Shown here piece after piece: positions 35,110 through 45,414 of a DNA stretch of 64,000 nucleotides. Every line of letters begins with the position of its first letter. Positions within the stretch are counted from its first letter, which is position 1. Source of the DNA: Mytilisepta virgata (taxonomy: Eukaryota > Mollusca > Bivalvia > Mytilida > Mytilidae); the NCBI GenBank assembly GCA_028015205.1, contig JAPWFG010000015.1, positions 5,766,001 through 5,830,000 on the forward strand. The letters are read 5' to 3'. The notes under the pieces were generated by a model, which was not told the origin of the DNA, ran no database searches, and saw nothing but the letters and a program-made list of their open reading frames with translations. A program made the position numbers and the translations under genes.

Positions 35110-35717
35110 ATTTTACGTACCTCGAAATTGACACCAGAGGAAGGTTTAATAAAAAACTTTACGACCAACGGGATGACTTTGACTTTTCAATCGTCAACTT
35201 CCCATTTGTGAGCGGCAATATTCCAGAAGCGCCGGCGTATGGAGTATATATTTCACAACTCATACGTTATTCCAGAGCTTGTGACATATACATTGACTTC
35301 CTGGACAGAGCCCGGCTTCTGACAGAAAAGTTGCTGAGACAGAGGTACGTTGCTCCTAAGCTGAAGTCATCCTTATTAAAGTTTTATGGGCGTCATCATG
35401 ACTTGGTTGACAGGTATGAAAAAACCATTTCCCAAATGAAAATGGACCGGTTCCATTGGTATTAACCCTTCCTCATATCGGATTTGACATGGACAGCATG
35501 GCGGGTGTCCTGCAGGAAGCAGAGACTGCTTACTCTTCCGGAGCACCTGAGTCTACCCCCGGTTTTTTGGTGGGGTCTATGTTGTTCATATGTTTTTAGT
35601 TCTTTAATTGTAGTGCATATATTGTTTTGGTCTTGTCTTCGTTGTTCTCCGGAGTTTGTCAGTTGTTACGATTTTTCTCTCCTTCGAATATCCCTTTGGT
35701 ATTTCTTGACTTTACTA
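35110..35717 (+). mobile_element. Penelope-like element, C-terminal RT fragment plus 3' UTR
   Basis: The frame contains DDFDFSIVNFPFVSGNIP, AYGVYISQLIRYSRACD, FLDRARLLTEKLLRQRY and FYGRHHDLVDRYEKTISQM, then TAA near 35463. This matches the C-terminal 110 residues of the RT at 53309-55051. The 3' UTR carries CTTCCGGAGCACCTGAGTCT and CTTTGGTATTTCTTGACTTT. Everything upstream of the C-terminus is lost. This copy defines the 3' UTR family found at 22425, 24155 and 29269. Confidence 0.8.
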
Positions 35718-35749
35718 AAGGGGATTGCAGGATAAAGACATTACAAAGT

Positions 35750-35873
35750 CATTGTCGGAAAATATAAAATTTATTTGGGCTCGCTGCGAAACATGGGGAA
35801 AAGGCTCACTAAAGCTCGCCTTTTCTCATGTTTCTAAAGCTGGCGCAAATAAATTTTATATTTTCCGACAATG
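35750..35873. repeat. 124-bp hairpin with perfect 28-bp ends
   Basis: The 28 bases at 35750-35777 (CATTGTCGGAAAATATAAAA...) are exactly complementary to 35846-35873. Inside, GAAACATG and CATGTTTC continue the stem. It sits immediately after a Penelope-like 3' end. Confidence 0.75.
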
Positions 35874-35879
35874 ACTATG

Positions 35880-36215
35880 TGTTGTATATATATAATACCT
35901 GATTTTGCTCTGGAAAATATTTCTCAATATTAATACGCTAATCCTAGGATATAATTACGACTAAATGGTTCTCGGCGGTGGACTCCAAGTCTAAGAGGTT
36001 ATGCCTATCTCGGTTGCTAGTTTTTTTGTTTTTTATATGATATGAAATTAATTCTTTAAAATGTACTGTTAGAAAAATGTTAAAGGAGTGCATTACTCTG
36101 CCCATAGATGGTTTCAGCTTTATCCTTGGTCATGTCGAAATTTCAATCTTCTTTAGATCACTTTGAGATATAGTTTCTGCATTCAAACATTTTAGGCACT
36201 GAATATAACTGGTAA
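35880..36215. other. Spacer with a dispersed-repeat fragment
   Basis: 35962-36010 (GGCGGTGGACTCCAAGTCTA, GGTTGCTAG) resembles the repeat at 19790-19860. No gene. Confidence 0.4.
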
Positions 36216-36645
36216 GTCTTATTTATCTCTTTCGACAAAGAGGATTACTGCTGTCACAAAAGCTTCTTAACCAGGGTTTTATCAGGGATAAGTTGATGTC
36301 ATCACTTAGGAAATTTTACGGTCGTCATCACGAATAGATTGACCATTACAGTGTTCCAATATCTAAGGTGATGTTGGACCTGTTTCCACTGTCGTAAAAT
36401 TTCATGTGTCTCCACCGATTTGTGACTTCCATCGGATTGACTTTGTTGAACGGGTGCCGTATACGGAGCAGGAATTGCTTACCCTTTCGGAGCACCTGAG
36501 TTCCCTCCTGGTTTTTATAGGAGTTCATGTTTTCATTGTTTTTTAGTTTTCTGTGTTTATTTGTTGTGCTTGTGGTTGTTCATTTGTCTTCTCGGGTTGA
36601 TTACGTTTTTTTGTATTGCTCCATAGTTATATTTGTCCTTTTTAT
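36216..36645 (+). mobile_element. Penelope-like element, 3' terminal fragment
   Basis: It matches the end of the 31688-32735 copy in the opposite orientation: GGATTACTGCTGTCACAAAA, GGGATAAGTTGATGTCATCA, TTTTACGGTCGTCATCACGA and the 3' UTR GCAGGAATTGCTTACCCTTT. One codon of the RT tail has become a stop (TAG near 36336). A dead fragment. Confidence 0.75.
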
Positions 36646-37690
36646 CAAAATTGCTGTTCTTAAATGTTTATGACGTTGCATGCTAAACGTCACTTCTATC
36701 AATCCATAGACGAGGTATATAATTATGTTAATCAGGGGAGATAAACTGTCATAAACATTTTATTACCACACCTCAGTACGTTGATAACATTATTTATACC
36801 TAACGATTAGATGTACGTAGTACTGTATAAACAGCTGAAGCAAATAACGAGGAAAATATTGGATTTTCATATCTTTTGGGAATTCTATAACAATACTTTT
36901 TACTGATATAACATAACAAAGTCACTATTTAATTGAAAATGTTATGTAATAATATTGTATTTGTTAAAGATTTATTAACACATGATTATTAAATAACAAC
37001 ACAAAGATGTATGAATCTATATAATTTTCCAGGTAATAAAGTTGTATATAAAAGGTAATAAAGTTTCTTTCAGTTTAAGTATCAGGTTGATTTCTTAACA
37101 GTCCTTTGTTAGATTACTTCCTGATATAATGATGAGTCCTTGGTTAGATTTCTTCCTGATATAACGATGACAGGAGGCCGTATGATGAGGCATAATTGTT
37201 TCAAAATACCACTATCACAAAAACAACAAAAGTCAGCTAATATATCGAAGGATCAAGTAGTAAATACAATATTCAAAGCACAATACATACAACAATAACT
37301 AGATACGACAAGACACGAAAAATGCATATTTATGGCTGGAGAAGGCAAATTTACAATATAACAAGTTAAACATGGCCATGATTGGTTGGGCTACAAAATG
37401 TACCTACCCATATTTGTAAGTCGAGTTCCAGCCGACAAACAATGAAATTCATTTCTACATGTACTACCTTTAAAATAAGTTCCGTTTCAGTCAACACATG
37501 GTAAACGTTATATTTCTTTTTTTTTTTTTTTTTTACATATTTCTAATACAGACATTGGTATAACAGATGCTTCAGACAAAATTATAAGAAAAGCCAAAAC
37601 ATTAATTTAAAACGTACATAACCAATATAATAAAAACAAAGCGTAGAAAGTCAAAAACAATTAAAAACCAATTGTTCAGAAAACAATTGA
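36646..37690. other. Intergenic, no gene seen
   Basis: AT-rich sequence with a short duplicated TGATATAA-GATGA block near 37115-37170 and a T tract at 37519-37535. No coding region. Confidence 0.45.
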
Positions 37691-39520
37691 AGGTCTTTCC
37701 ACCTCAATTGCTGATCTGTTGATCAAAAAATGAGGTTTAAAATGTAATTGTTGGTTGTAGAGGATAGCTAAACTTTCAGTGATTTCAAAGATATATGGTT
37801 CTATGTACTGAAATAAGGGAGGTATTATGCTACTTCCCGTATTACAAATATCACTTCTGGTTTGATATGATAGGTAATTTCACAATTGTTAAAAAAATAT
37901 ATGGACTGCTAGTTTGAATAACTAAGAAAAATGTTTATTTCTGGTTAACTAAATGTTTGTGATGAATTATACTGTTTTGCACTATAAACATCAAAAACGT
38001 CACTAATGTGACCTTATAAATTGACAATTCTAGACGTTTTCATGGGTTGTAACATTGTCACATTAACATTCCAATATATCCAAAACGTCTAAAAACGTCT
38101 ACAGAAATAATAACGTTGCCAGAAATGATGTCATCAAAAGTAGTGCCTGAATTTCACGCTTTCAATAGCTTTAATTGCTTTAAAAATCTGAAAAAAACTT
38201 TTAAAATGTGAAAAAATGCAAAATACGTAATATAGGTCATGACCTTGACCTTTGACCTTGTGACCTTTTTCAAGGTCATTGGTCGTTGAGGTCATTTTAG
38301 AAGACCCCATGCCATTATTATGTACCATTGTCAATTTATAAACGAAAAACCTTAAGTTTGAACGTTCTAGGCGCAATTACTCTCAAAAGATGACGTCATA
38401 CAACTTTAACTCAAATGTAACAAAGTTGCGCATCAATGTCCTAAACATTTCCACCATTACATTTCCTTGGCTATCTACAACCATTTCAGAGGAGTAGTGA
38501 TAACAAGCAAATGTCAAATAATAGAACTTGACCTTGACCTTTGACCTTGATGCCAATTTGAAGGTTATCAATCCCTGATGTTAAAACAAAAGACCCCATG
38601 CCTTTATCATGTACCATTGTTGAGAAATAAACGAAAAACCGAAAATTTAAACGTTCTGGGGGCAATTATGCCTATAAAATGACGTCATACAACTTTTATG
38701 CAAATGTAACAAAGCTAGGTCTCAACGTCCTTAACATTTTCTCCATTACATTTTATCAGCTATATTTTACCGTTTCAGAGGAGAAGCGATAACAAGCGAA
38801 AGTCAAAATTTAGAACTTGACCTTGACCTTTGACCTTGATGCCAATTTGAAGGTTATCAATCCTTGATGTCAAAACAAAAGACCCCATGCCTTTATCATG
38901 TACCATTGTTGAGAAATAAACGAAAAACCGCAAATTTAAACGTTCTAACGGCAATTACGCCTATAAAATGACGTCATACAACTTTTATGCAAATGTAACA
39001 AAGCTAGGTCTCAATGTCCTTAACATTTTCTCCATTACATTTTATCAGCTATCTTTTACCGTTTCAGAGGAGAAGCGATAACAAGCAAAAGTCAAAATTT
39101 AGAACTTGACCTTGACCTTTGACCTTGACATCATTTTACTTGTTAGGGGTCATGGACCCTAAAGACAAAGTTTCATGTTGATATCTCAACTCTAAATAAC
39201 AATTTGTATGATACACCAAAAGTGAAAGTCGTTTAAAGGGAAATAACTCCTATGAAATGTCGTCAGATCCTTTCCGACCAAATAGAACAAAGTTGCGCAC
39301 AGATACACTGAAGACATTGCAAAAGATTTTAGGTCGATATCTTTTACGGTTACAGAGAAATAAAGATAACAAGAAAAGAAGGACGCGGGGAGATAACTCC
39401 TATAAAAAAAGTGTTCGGTTACACAGGGTCAATGGTGAAATCGCAATCACTGTACGATATCATGGGCCAAAAATCCTTTCGATATGTCAAGTAACAAAAA
39501 AACATCCTAGACGGCAGAAG

Positions 39521-39554
<34 letters not shown>

Positions 39555-39600
39555 ATCAGAACAAAAGCAAAAGGTCTTTCCACGGAAAGTGGAAAGACCT
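37691..39600. mobile_element. Inverted-repeat-bounded element with internal 289-bp tandem repeats
   Basis: The left end is AGGTCTTTCCAC (37691-37702) and the right end its complement GTGGAAAGACCT (39589-39600). A second AGGTCTTTCCAC at 39572-39583 makes a hairpin with the right end. Inside are the 289-bp tandem units (38105-39320) and a (A)n tract near 39521-39551. The basic, lysine-rich frame 39257-39619 reads through the A tract and is probably not a gene. No transposase is seen, so the element would be non-autonomous. Clear target duplications were not found, so the boundaries are tentative. Confidence 0.55.
38105..39320. repeat. Tandem repeat, 289-bp unit, about four copies, with AGGTCA-type half sites
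   Basis: TGACGTCATA/GACGTCATAC markers at 38392, 38681 and 38970 give an exact period of 289. Each unit carries TTGACCTTGACCTTTGACCT or a close variant (38240, 38529, 38818 and 39107). This is an AGGTCAAAGGTCA direct repeat with one-base spacing on the minus strand, followed by a TCAAGGTCA extended half site. Units also share GACCCCATGCC, ATGTACCATTGT and AAACGAAAAACC. Confidence 0.85.
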
Positions 39601-40466
39601 AATAATTAAAAACATATAAAGTCAAAACAATATAAAAGATATAAAAAGACAAAACATTAATGAAAAAAAGAAAGAAAATATTAAGTATATTGTAACCTGG
39701 TACAGTATATTCCTCCTTAATGCATACCCATTTTGTCAGAACAAATTATGCTGTAAACAGGAGTATGGTAATAAGTGAAATTCTATATTTTCTTTTAAGA
39801 AACACAATATGTCATGTCTGTTGTCACCAATTGTGAATATTACTATGTAAACATTACATGAACTTTGTAAACAATTTTTTAGAATTAAGTTAAATGATTT
39901 GGTGTTTCAAAATCTTATGCAAATAAGAGGAATATTTTATTAGCCGATATCCAATTAAGGGAGTTTTCTGTATCTGGATGTACGTCGGTTAGGTTGAAAT
40001 GCACAACTTTTGTACATTCACAAAACATGTATTTGTAGCTAATTCAAGACAAGTTTCGAAACTTTAGAAAAATATATATCGAAGGATCAAGTAGTAAATT
40101 GACAGACATAACACGAGGTGAAACATAATTTGTTTACAAATAAAGGTAATTTTAGGTTGTGTTCAAAGTGATCATGTTTTCTTTACACAAATGCCTTTGT
40201 GATGCTAGCACGGCCGGTAACGCACCTTTAGGGGTTCATGTAATGGCTATGTATGTTAATTAATCCTTACTACAATGTATCTTACACACATGTCTCTTCT
40301 CAATAATGTTTGGCTAGCTTGATAACACTGTTGACTTGAATTTTGTACACCTATTCGTTTGCTCTCTCCTTCTGAAATTTCGTTTTCTGAATACTGATTG
40401 CTACTACCCCTTTTGTAAACATCTTTGTAGTTAATACTAATCCTTAGTTGGCGAATGTTACATTGA
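39601..40466. other. Intergenic, 3' side of the TRIM-like gene
   Basis: AT-rich sequence with no supported gene, ending near a TTTATT (minus-strand AATAAA). Confidence 0.45.
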
Positions 40467-40472
40467 TTTATT
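40467..40472 (-). terminator. Candidate AATAAA polyadenylation signal of the TRIM-like gene
   Basis: TTTATT on + is AATAAA on -, about 80 bases after the stop codon at 40553. Fit in position and strand is the only evidence. Confidence 0.4.
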
Positions 40473-40552
40473 AAAAATATTAGTAATTGCGCTTGTGGTC
40501 AGAATAAATGGATTTTGCCTTTCTAATTACATGAACATAGTTTTGAAATTGT

Positions 40553-42232
40553 TTAAGGATCAATGTGAACTCTGTCTTGTAATTTGTAAATATTAATTGC
40601 GGTATAGCGTTTGTGTATAATCATAATTTCATTTGTTTGCCAGTTGTAAGCTAATCCCGTTGGTTGTTCTATACCATTATCCTCTGTCACAATAATTTCA
40701 CCATGCTGCCCTTCTCTAGATATTCTTTGAACATTGCGTGACTGAACATCTAGAACATAAAGATTTCCATCGTTGTCTACAGCTAAATCGGAAGGGGAAC
40801 GCAGCTCAGGATTTTGGTAGAATAAATGACGTTTCCCATGAGAATTGATGCAACATACCTCATGTGCTGAAGAGCAGTATATAGTATTTTTATCATCAAT
40901 ACAAAAACCACTGTTGTGAAATGGTGTAGAAATTCGCTTCAGTATTTTACCATTCCTGTCAATTTTGCATAGATGATTGTCAACATCGACCCAGACTTTA
41001 TCTCTACTACTTGCAATTTGATCGCAATATCCGGTGATCATGATTTGTTTAAATGGCGTCATGATATCTAAATCAATAAATTCAATCCCATCCGTTTTAA
41101 GGGAGACTACAGCTACGTTCTGGTCTACAATGGCAACGCTACTTGGAGAATGCAGAAGATCTATTCTGTGACCGTGGGAACCATTTTTATTACAAGTAAA
41201 CAAACATTTTTGTTTATAAGCAACGAGAAGGAGTTTATTTTCGCTCATGAAACACCCACTTGATACTTGTATATCTTCTCCAAGCTCTGATGTTTCGAAT
41301 GAATCAACTAATGTACAGGACCTTGTTGCAATGCTTTGACTTGCTGGCTTTTCTTTCGAGTTGGTAGAATTTGTATTTTCGTTTTCTTTAACAACAATAT
41401 CTCCAAATTTTTCTCCTTGTAAATAAAGGATATCTTGATACGGTTCAAACTCCATGTCTATGATTTTGTTTGTATTTTCTAAATCCCGTAGCATGTTTTC
41501 TTGCTCATCAACGTTTTCATCTAATATTTTAACAGTCTCGATTATATTCGAGTCTGATACCGAATCTTGTACCGCTTTCAAATCGTTCATCAAATCAGAA
41601 CTCTGGTCATGAAGTATCCGAAGTTTCTTGCATTTCTCTGATAGGACCTCTTTAATTTGTGTATGTTTCATGGCTAAATCAGTCAAATGTTTCTTCTCAA
41701 TTTTTTCTAACTTGGAAATGATATCTTGTTTACTTTCAATTATCTTTTTCTCAACTTCTCGTTTTTGGATGTCTAACGTACTTAAGTTTTCTGCAAAATC
41801 ATGCATCAAACTGTCGGCAATTTTTATCATATTCTCAAGTCTTTCTGCAAGGGAATTTACTTTAGTATCATTTTGGGTGTCATTTGATTCTTTTTCCGTC
41901 GCCAGTTTTGATTTGCATGTATTTTGAAACTCGGCACCAGGTGAATCACAAATTTCACATTCATGTTCACCACAAAAAAATACCGATCTTCCCTCTTGCT
42001 TAATCAAACAGGACCCCGATGTAGATGCATCGAGACTGGTTTCCCTTTCTGTTGGTACTACTTTGTGAGAAGGAGAAAACTGTCTGTGATTTGTAGCACA
42101 TGTTATACAAATAAATTCCCTACAGTCCCTGCACCAGTGGTCTCCATTTTCTCTTTTATTGTCTTTTAGGCAACCTTCGCATAACTTGGTGTATTCTAAA
42201 CCCCTTGGCGTCTGATTATCTGGTGTTGCCAT
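40553..42232 (-). CDS. TRIM-like protein: B-box zinc finger(s), coiled coil, NHL-like propeller (no RING)
   Basis: The chosen start is ATG 42232 (MATPDNQTPRG). The frame is open 14 codons further, but a TTTCACATTGCAG acceptor precedes it, so those codons look like 5' UTR of a coding exon. Of 558 residues, ~18-65 form a B-box-type zinc site (CEGC, HWCRDC, CITC, H...H). A second, weaker Cys/His cluster follows (FFCGEHECEICD, ~85-100). Residues ~130-270 are a Glu/Lys/Leu-rich coiled coil. The C-terminal ~230 residues show repeated blades such as SPSSVAIVDQNVAVVS, RSPSDLAVDNDGNLYVLD and QPTGLAYNWQTNEIMII, typical of NHL/six-bladed propellers. TRIM56/TRIM45/TRIM71-like proteins with this layout are numerous in bivalves and often act in immunity or RNA control. 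There is no RING finger, so E3 activity is not predicted from sequence. The coding region is a single exon. Confidence 0.8.
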   Translation of the reverse strand: MATPDNQTPRGLEYTKLCEGCLKDNKRENGDHWCRDCREFICITCATNHRQFSPSHKVVPTERETSLDASTSGSCLIKQEGRSVFFCGEHECEICDSPGAEFQNTCKSKLATEKESNDTQNDTKVNSLAERLENMIKIADSLMHDFAENLSTLDIQKREVEKKIIESKQDIISKLEKIEKKHLTDLAMKHTQIKEVLSEKCKKLRILHDQSSDLMNDLKAVQDSVSDSNIIETVKILDENVDEQENMLRDLENTNKIIDMEFEPYQDILYLQGEKFGDIVVKENENTNSTNSKEKPASQSIATRSCTLVDSFETSELGEDIQVSSGCFMSENKLLLVAYKQKCLFTCNKNGSHGHRIDLLHSPSSVAIVDQNVAVVSLKTDGIEFIDLDIMTPFKQIMITGYCDQIASSRDKVWVDVDNHLCKIDRNGKILKRISTPFHNSGFCIDDKNTIYCSSAHEVCCINSHGKRHLFYQNPELRSPSDLAVDNDGNLYVLDVQSRNVQRISREGQHGEIIVTEDNGIEQPTGLAYNWQTNEIMIIHKRYTAINIYKLQDRVHIDP

Positions 42233-42274
42233 TGTGAAACTGAACAATGTTTTAAATGCTGCAATGTGAAACAA

Positions 42275-42589
42275 ATAGCATTGAAACAGGTGTTGTATTG
42301 CGCCGATTTTACCTGAGATTGTTTGAAAACAATGAAAATTATTTAAAAAGTATATTTAATAGTCTTACAAGGGTCTTAAACTTGTTTGCATTAACTCCGT
42401 AAAAACTATATTATAAAGCCTATAAAATAAGTGTTTAACAGGGAGTGCTGGTTATTAGTCTCTTTAGTTCCCGCTTACAAAAATGTTTTAGTGAAAACCC
42501 ATTTTTCTGTTGTCGTTTAATTATAAATAACCTTTCAGGAAAAGAAAATTAGAAGATTGACTAGAAATAGAAGCATGTTGAATTTCTGC
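42275..42589. other. 5' flank or intron of the TRIM-like gene
   Basis: AT-rich sequence upstream (minus strand) of the coding exon. The 5' UTR exon is not identified. Confidence 0.4.
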
Positions 42590-43538
42590 ATTTTGAAAAT
42601 GGCGGCTAATTGTAAATTTTCGGTGAGGGAAATCACTTCGAAATATCATAATCTACTTGGAAACCACATTTCGTCCAAATCATAGCATGTTGAATTCTTC
42701 CGCATTTTTGGCGGCCATTTTTAAAATGGCGACTGATGGAAAAAAAATCGATGACGGAAATCACTTCGCAATATCATAACCTACCTGGTTACCAAACTTC
42801 GTCCAAATCAGACATGTTGAATTTTTACGCATTTTTGGTTGCCGGCCATTTTGAAAATGGCGGCAATCCTGAAAATTCCAAAACGGCACCTCGTCTAAGG
42901 GTGTCATATTTTTGTGCCAAGTTTCGTTAAGCTAGCTTAACTCATGAGTAAAAAAACGCGCGGACAAAGTTATGTTAAGAAGAATGAAAAGAACTATAAT
43001 GATAATAATAAAAATAACTAGAATTGCAATTGCGAGCAATAGCAGATGTCACCCACGGCGGCCATTTTGGAAATTTTTGTATTTCGATTATCGCATCTTG
43101 TTCGCAATCCCAAATTTAGCCTAGATATCAATTTTCGTTGAAATCGGACAATATTGAGTTTTTCGTCATTTTACAACATTTTTCAAAATGGCCGTCAAAC
43201 GTCTACAACCGATCGCGATTTTTTTATGAACATGTTCTACTAATCATACTTTACAAAAGTGCAAAGTTTCATCAAATTCTATAGTGCAGTTTTTGAGATA
43301 TGAAAGTTTTCAAAATTTTCATACTTTTTTCCGTTTCCAGGCAACGGCGGCCATTTTGAAAATTTTTAATGTTACATGCACAACAAGACTTGGTGATCAT
43401 CATTATTATGAAGTTTCATAAAGATTGTTCCAGCCATCTCTGAGAACTCGTGCGGACAAAATTAGGTGGAAGAAGAAAAAAAATCCAACGAAACGGAACA
43501 ATAACAATATGGTTTTCTCGACTACGTCTGGAGGCGAC

Positions 43539-43573
<35 letters not shown>

Positions 43574-43870
43574 GAAGCACATAAGTCCCCTCCCGTGATG
43601 GCATAATTTTCGATTACGGAAATCACCTTGCTATCTACTTGGAAACCAAATTTCGTTCTTATCAGAGTATGCTGAATTTTTAAGCATTTTTGGCGGCAAT
43701 TTCGAAAATGGCGGCCAATGGAAAATTTTCGATGAGGGAAATCACTTCGCAATATCATAATCTACTTTGAATACGGCGGCCATCTTGAAAATTCCAAAAT
43801 CTGTATGCACCTCGCTAACGGTGACCTACTTTTGTGCCAAGGATTCGTGTTCGAGAAGACGTGCGACAAA
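42590..43870. repeat. Interspersed repeat rich in GCCATTTTGAAAATGGC motifs
   Basis: Related blocks recur at ~42590, 42700, 42830, 43055, 43180, 43340, 43690 and 43775. Each has GGCGGCCATTTT or its complement (often as a GCCATTTTGAAAATGGC palindrome), followed by ATCACTTCGCAATATCATAA and CCAAATTTCGT / TGTTGAATTTTTACGCATTT. The arrangement resembles a common bivalve repeat family. The AAAATGGCGGC core matches the YY1 consensus. No coding capacity. Confidence 0.75.
43539..43573. repeat. (AAT)n microsatellite
   Basis: Uninterrupted AATAATAAT units; a further run is at 43896-43920. Confidence 0.85.
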
Positions 43871-43883
43871 GTTAGATTAAGAA

Positions 43884-44085
43884 GAAGAAGAACTATAATA
43901 ATAATAATAATAATAAAAATAAGAAGAAGAAGAAGAAGAAACGGGAAAAAAACAATAAGTACCCCGACACTTCGTAGTCGGGAACTTAAAAAAAAAATAA
44001 TAATAAGAAGAAGAAGAGGAAGAAGAAACGGGGCAAAAACAATAAGTCCGCCGACACTTCGTGGTCGGGGACTTAAACGTGATAT
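43884..44085. repeat. Short tandem duplication with AAG/AAT-rich runs
   Basis: AAGAAGAAGAAACGGG followed by AAAACAATAAGT and a CCGACACTTCGTAGTCGGG hairpin occurs at 43922-43985 and again at 44011-44078. The two copies differ at a few bases. Confidence 0.65.
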
Positions 44086-45034
44086 ATTTTAATTTAAACT
44101 TAATTTTTTGTCTAGGTTATATAACCCTTTTTTAAAAACAGAAGTGAAACAACCAACACACATAACTTTAAAATGTAATTTAAAATAATTTACTTAAACC
44201 GGGAAGTTTTTTCAGGATTTATTAACCAGGAAAATATTTAGCAAAAATATGTCTTATAAATTTGGTACTAAATACAGGAGTTATACGATAAAGCCCATGA
44301 TGTTGTTCCGTATCTGATGTCTATGACGTCATACCCTTTATCGCATGGCTTACCCTTTATCACATAACTTTTTTTAAAAAATTTTTTGTATTTTTTTGTA
44401 TTTTGAGGGGGGGGGGGGTAAAATTTAAAAAAACAAATGTTCAATTTATTTCCCGATTATTCGTCTTTTTTCAAATCCCCCCTTTTTTATAATTTTTTTT
44501 TTCACAGAATATTTCCCCCAATCAATTTTATTTGTGGCAGTAAACTTTAATTTGGAAAATTTTGAAGTCCTCCGTTTAAATATATGATAAGGTGTATAAT
44601 ACATGTGATACAGATTTTACCACGTATTATTCTCTATTTATCACATATTTTGATCTGATAAGCGCTTTTTGCATAACTGATATGACCAAATTGGAACTCA
44701 TATATCAAACCCCGAAGTCTAATATGCGGCGTCATATATGAATTTCCAATACAATTCATTTAGAAATCCGGATCAGCCCCACATTGGACCTGAGAGTGAT
44801 ACATTGTATGGATTTATGAAGGAATTCTATTGGAAATTCGTATCATCCCCCGTATCAGACATGAGGGCGGATACAGATTCATAAAAGAATTCTATTAGAA
44901 ATCCGTATCAGCCCTCACGTGCTCATGTAATGCTTCCCACTTCCGGTCGTCTGCAAGGTCAACAAACAAAATGGGAGACTTGTTAAAGATTTGTTTATTA
45001 ACACAATAAAAGGTAGTGTTCCCTATGAATTTTT
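44086..45034. other. Intergenic, no gene seen
   Basis: AT-rich, with a G tract at 44407-44418 and a degenerate duplicate of AGAATTCTATTAGAAATCCG at 44828 and 44888. No coding region. Confidence 0.45.
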
Positions 45035-45046
45035 CATATAGTTTGG

Positions 45047-45402
45047 AACCGCCTCGGTGGTCTCGTGGTAGCGTGCTCGCCCCGAGTGCGGAAGGTCGCG
45101 GGTTCGATCCCCGGCCGGGTCAAACCAGACATTAAAATTGGTATTTGCTGCTTCTCCGCCAAGCACGCGGAATCTAGGAGTAAGAGCAAAGACTGGTCGG
45201 TTCGGAGTCAGTATAATGTGTCCGAGTGAGGTGATATGTCTTCCTGCGGACAGTTACCACGTGAGCTAGCACATTAAAAATCCGACTTAGCCCGTCGGTC
45301 TAGTACAAAGCAGGGATCATATTCATTATCATATCAACATGTTCTCGTCCTGATATGCACCTGGTTGGCACTGGACGTTAAACAATAATTCATCCATCCA
45401 TC
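45047..45402 (+). mobile_element. Intact tRNA-derived SINE with 12-bp target duplications
   Basis: The element starts with a tRNA-like head containing an A box (TGGTCTCGTGG, 45057-45067) and a B box (GGTTCGATCCC, 45101-45111). The body carries TTTGCTGCTTCTCCGCCAAG, GGTTCGGAGTCAGTATAATG and GTCCGAGTGAGG. It ends in AATTCATCCATCCATC. CATATAGTTTGG flanks it at 45035-45046 and 45403-45414. The exact target duplication shows retroposition. A functional tRNA gene is unlikely, since the anticodon arm is not conserved and the head is fused to a 280-bp body. Confidence 0.9.
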
Positions 45403-45414
45403 CATATAGTTTGG

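Noticed and set aside
37691..39600. Helitron, because CTAAT follows the right-end hairpin
   Set aside because: The hairpin abuts the end rather than lying 10-12 bases before CTRR, no 5' TC end is seen and there is no Rep/helicase. Terminal inverted repeats argue against it.
39257..39619. 120-codon basic open frame
   Set aside because: It runs through a ~30-base A tract (poly-Lys) and the terminal hairpin of a repeat element. No domain; an artefact of A-rich DNA.
45047..45120. Possible tRNA gene (A and B boxes)
   Set aside because: The head continues straight into a 280-bp SINE body with a CATC tail, and 12-bp target duplications enclose the whole unit. The anticodon arm is not convincing.
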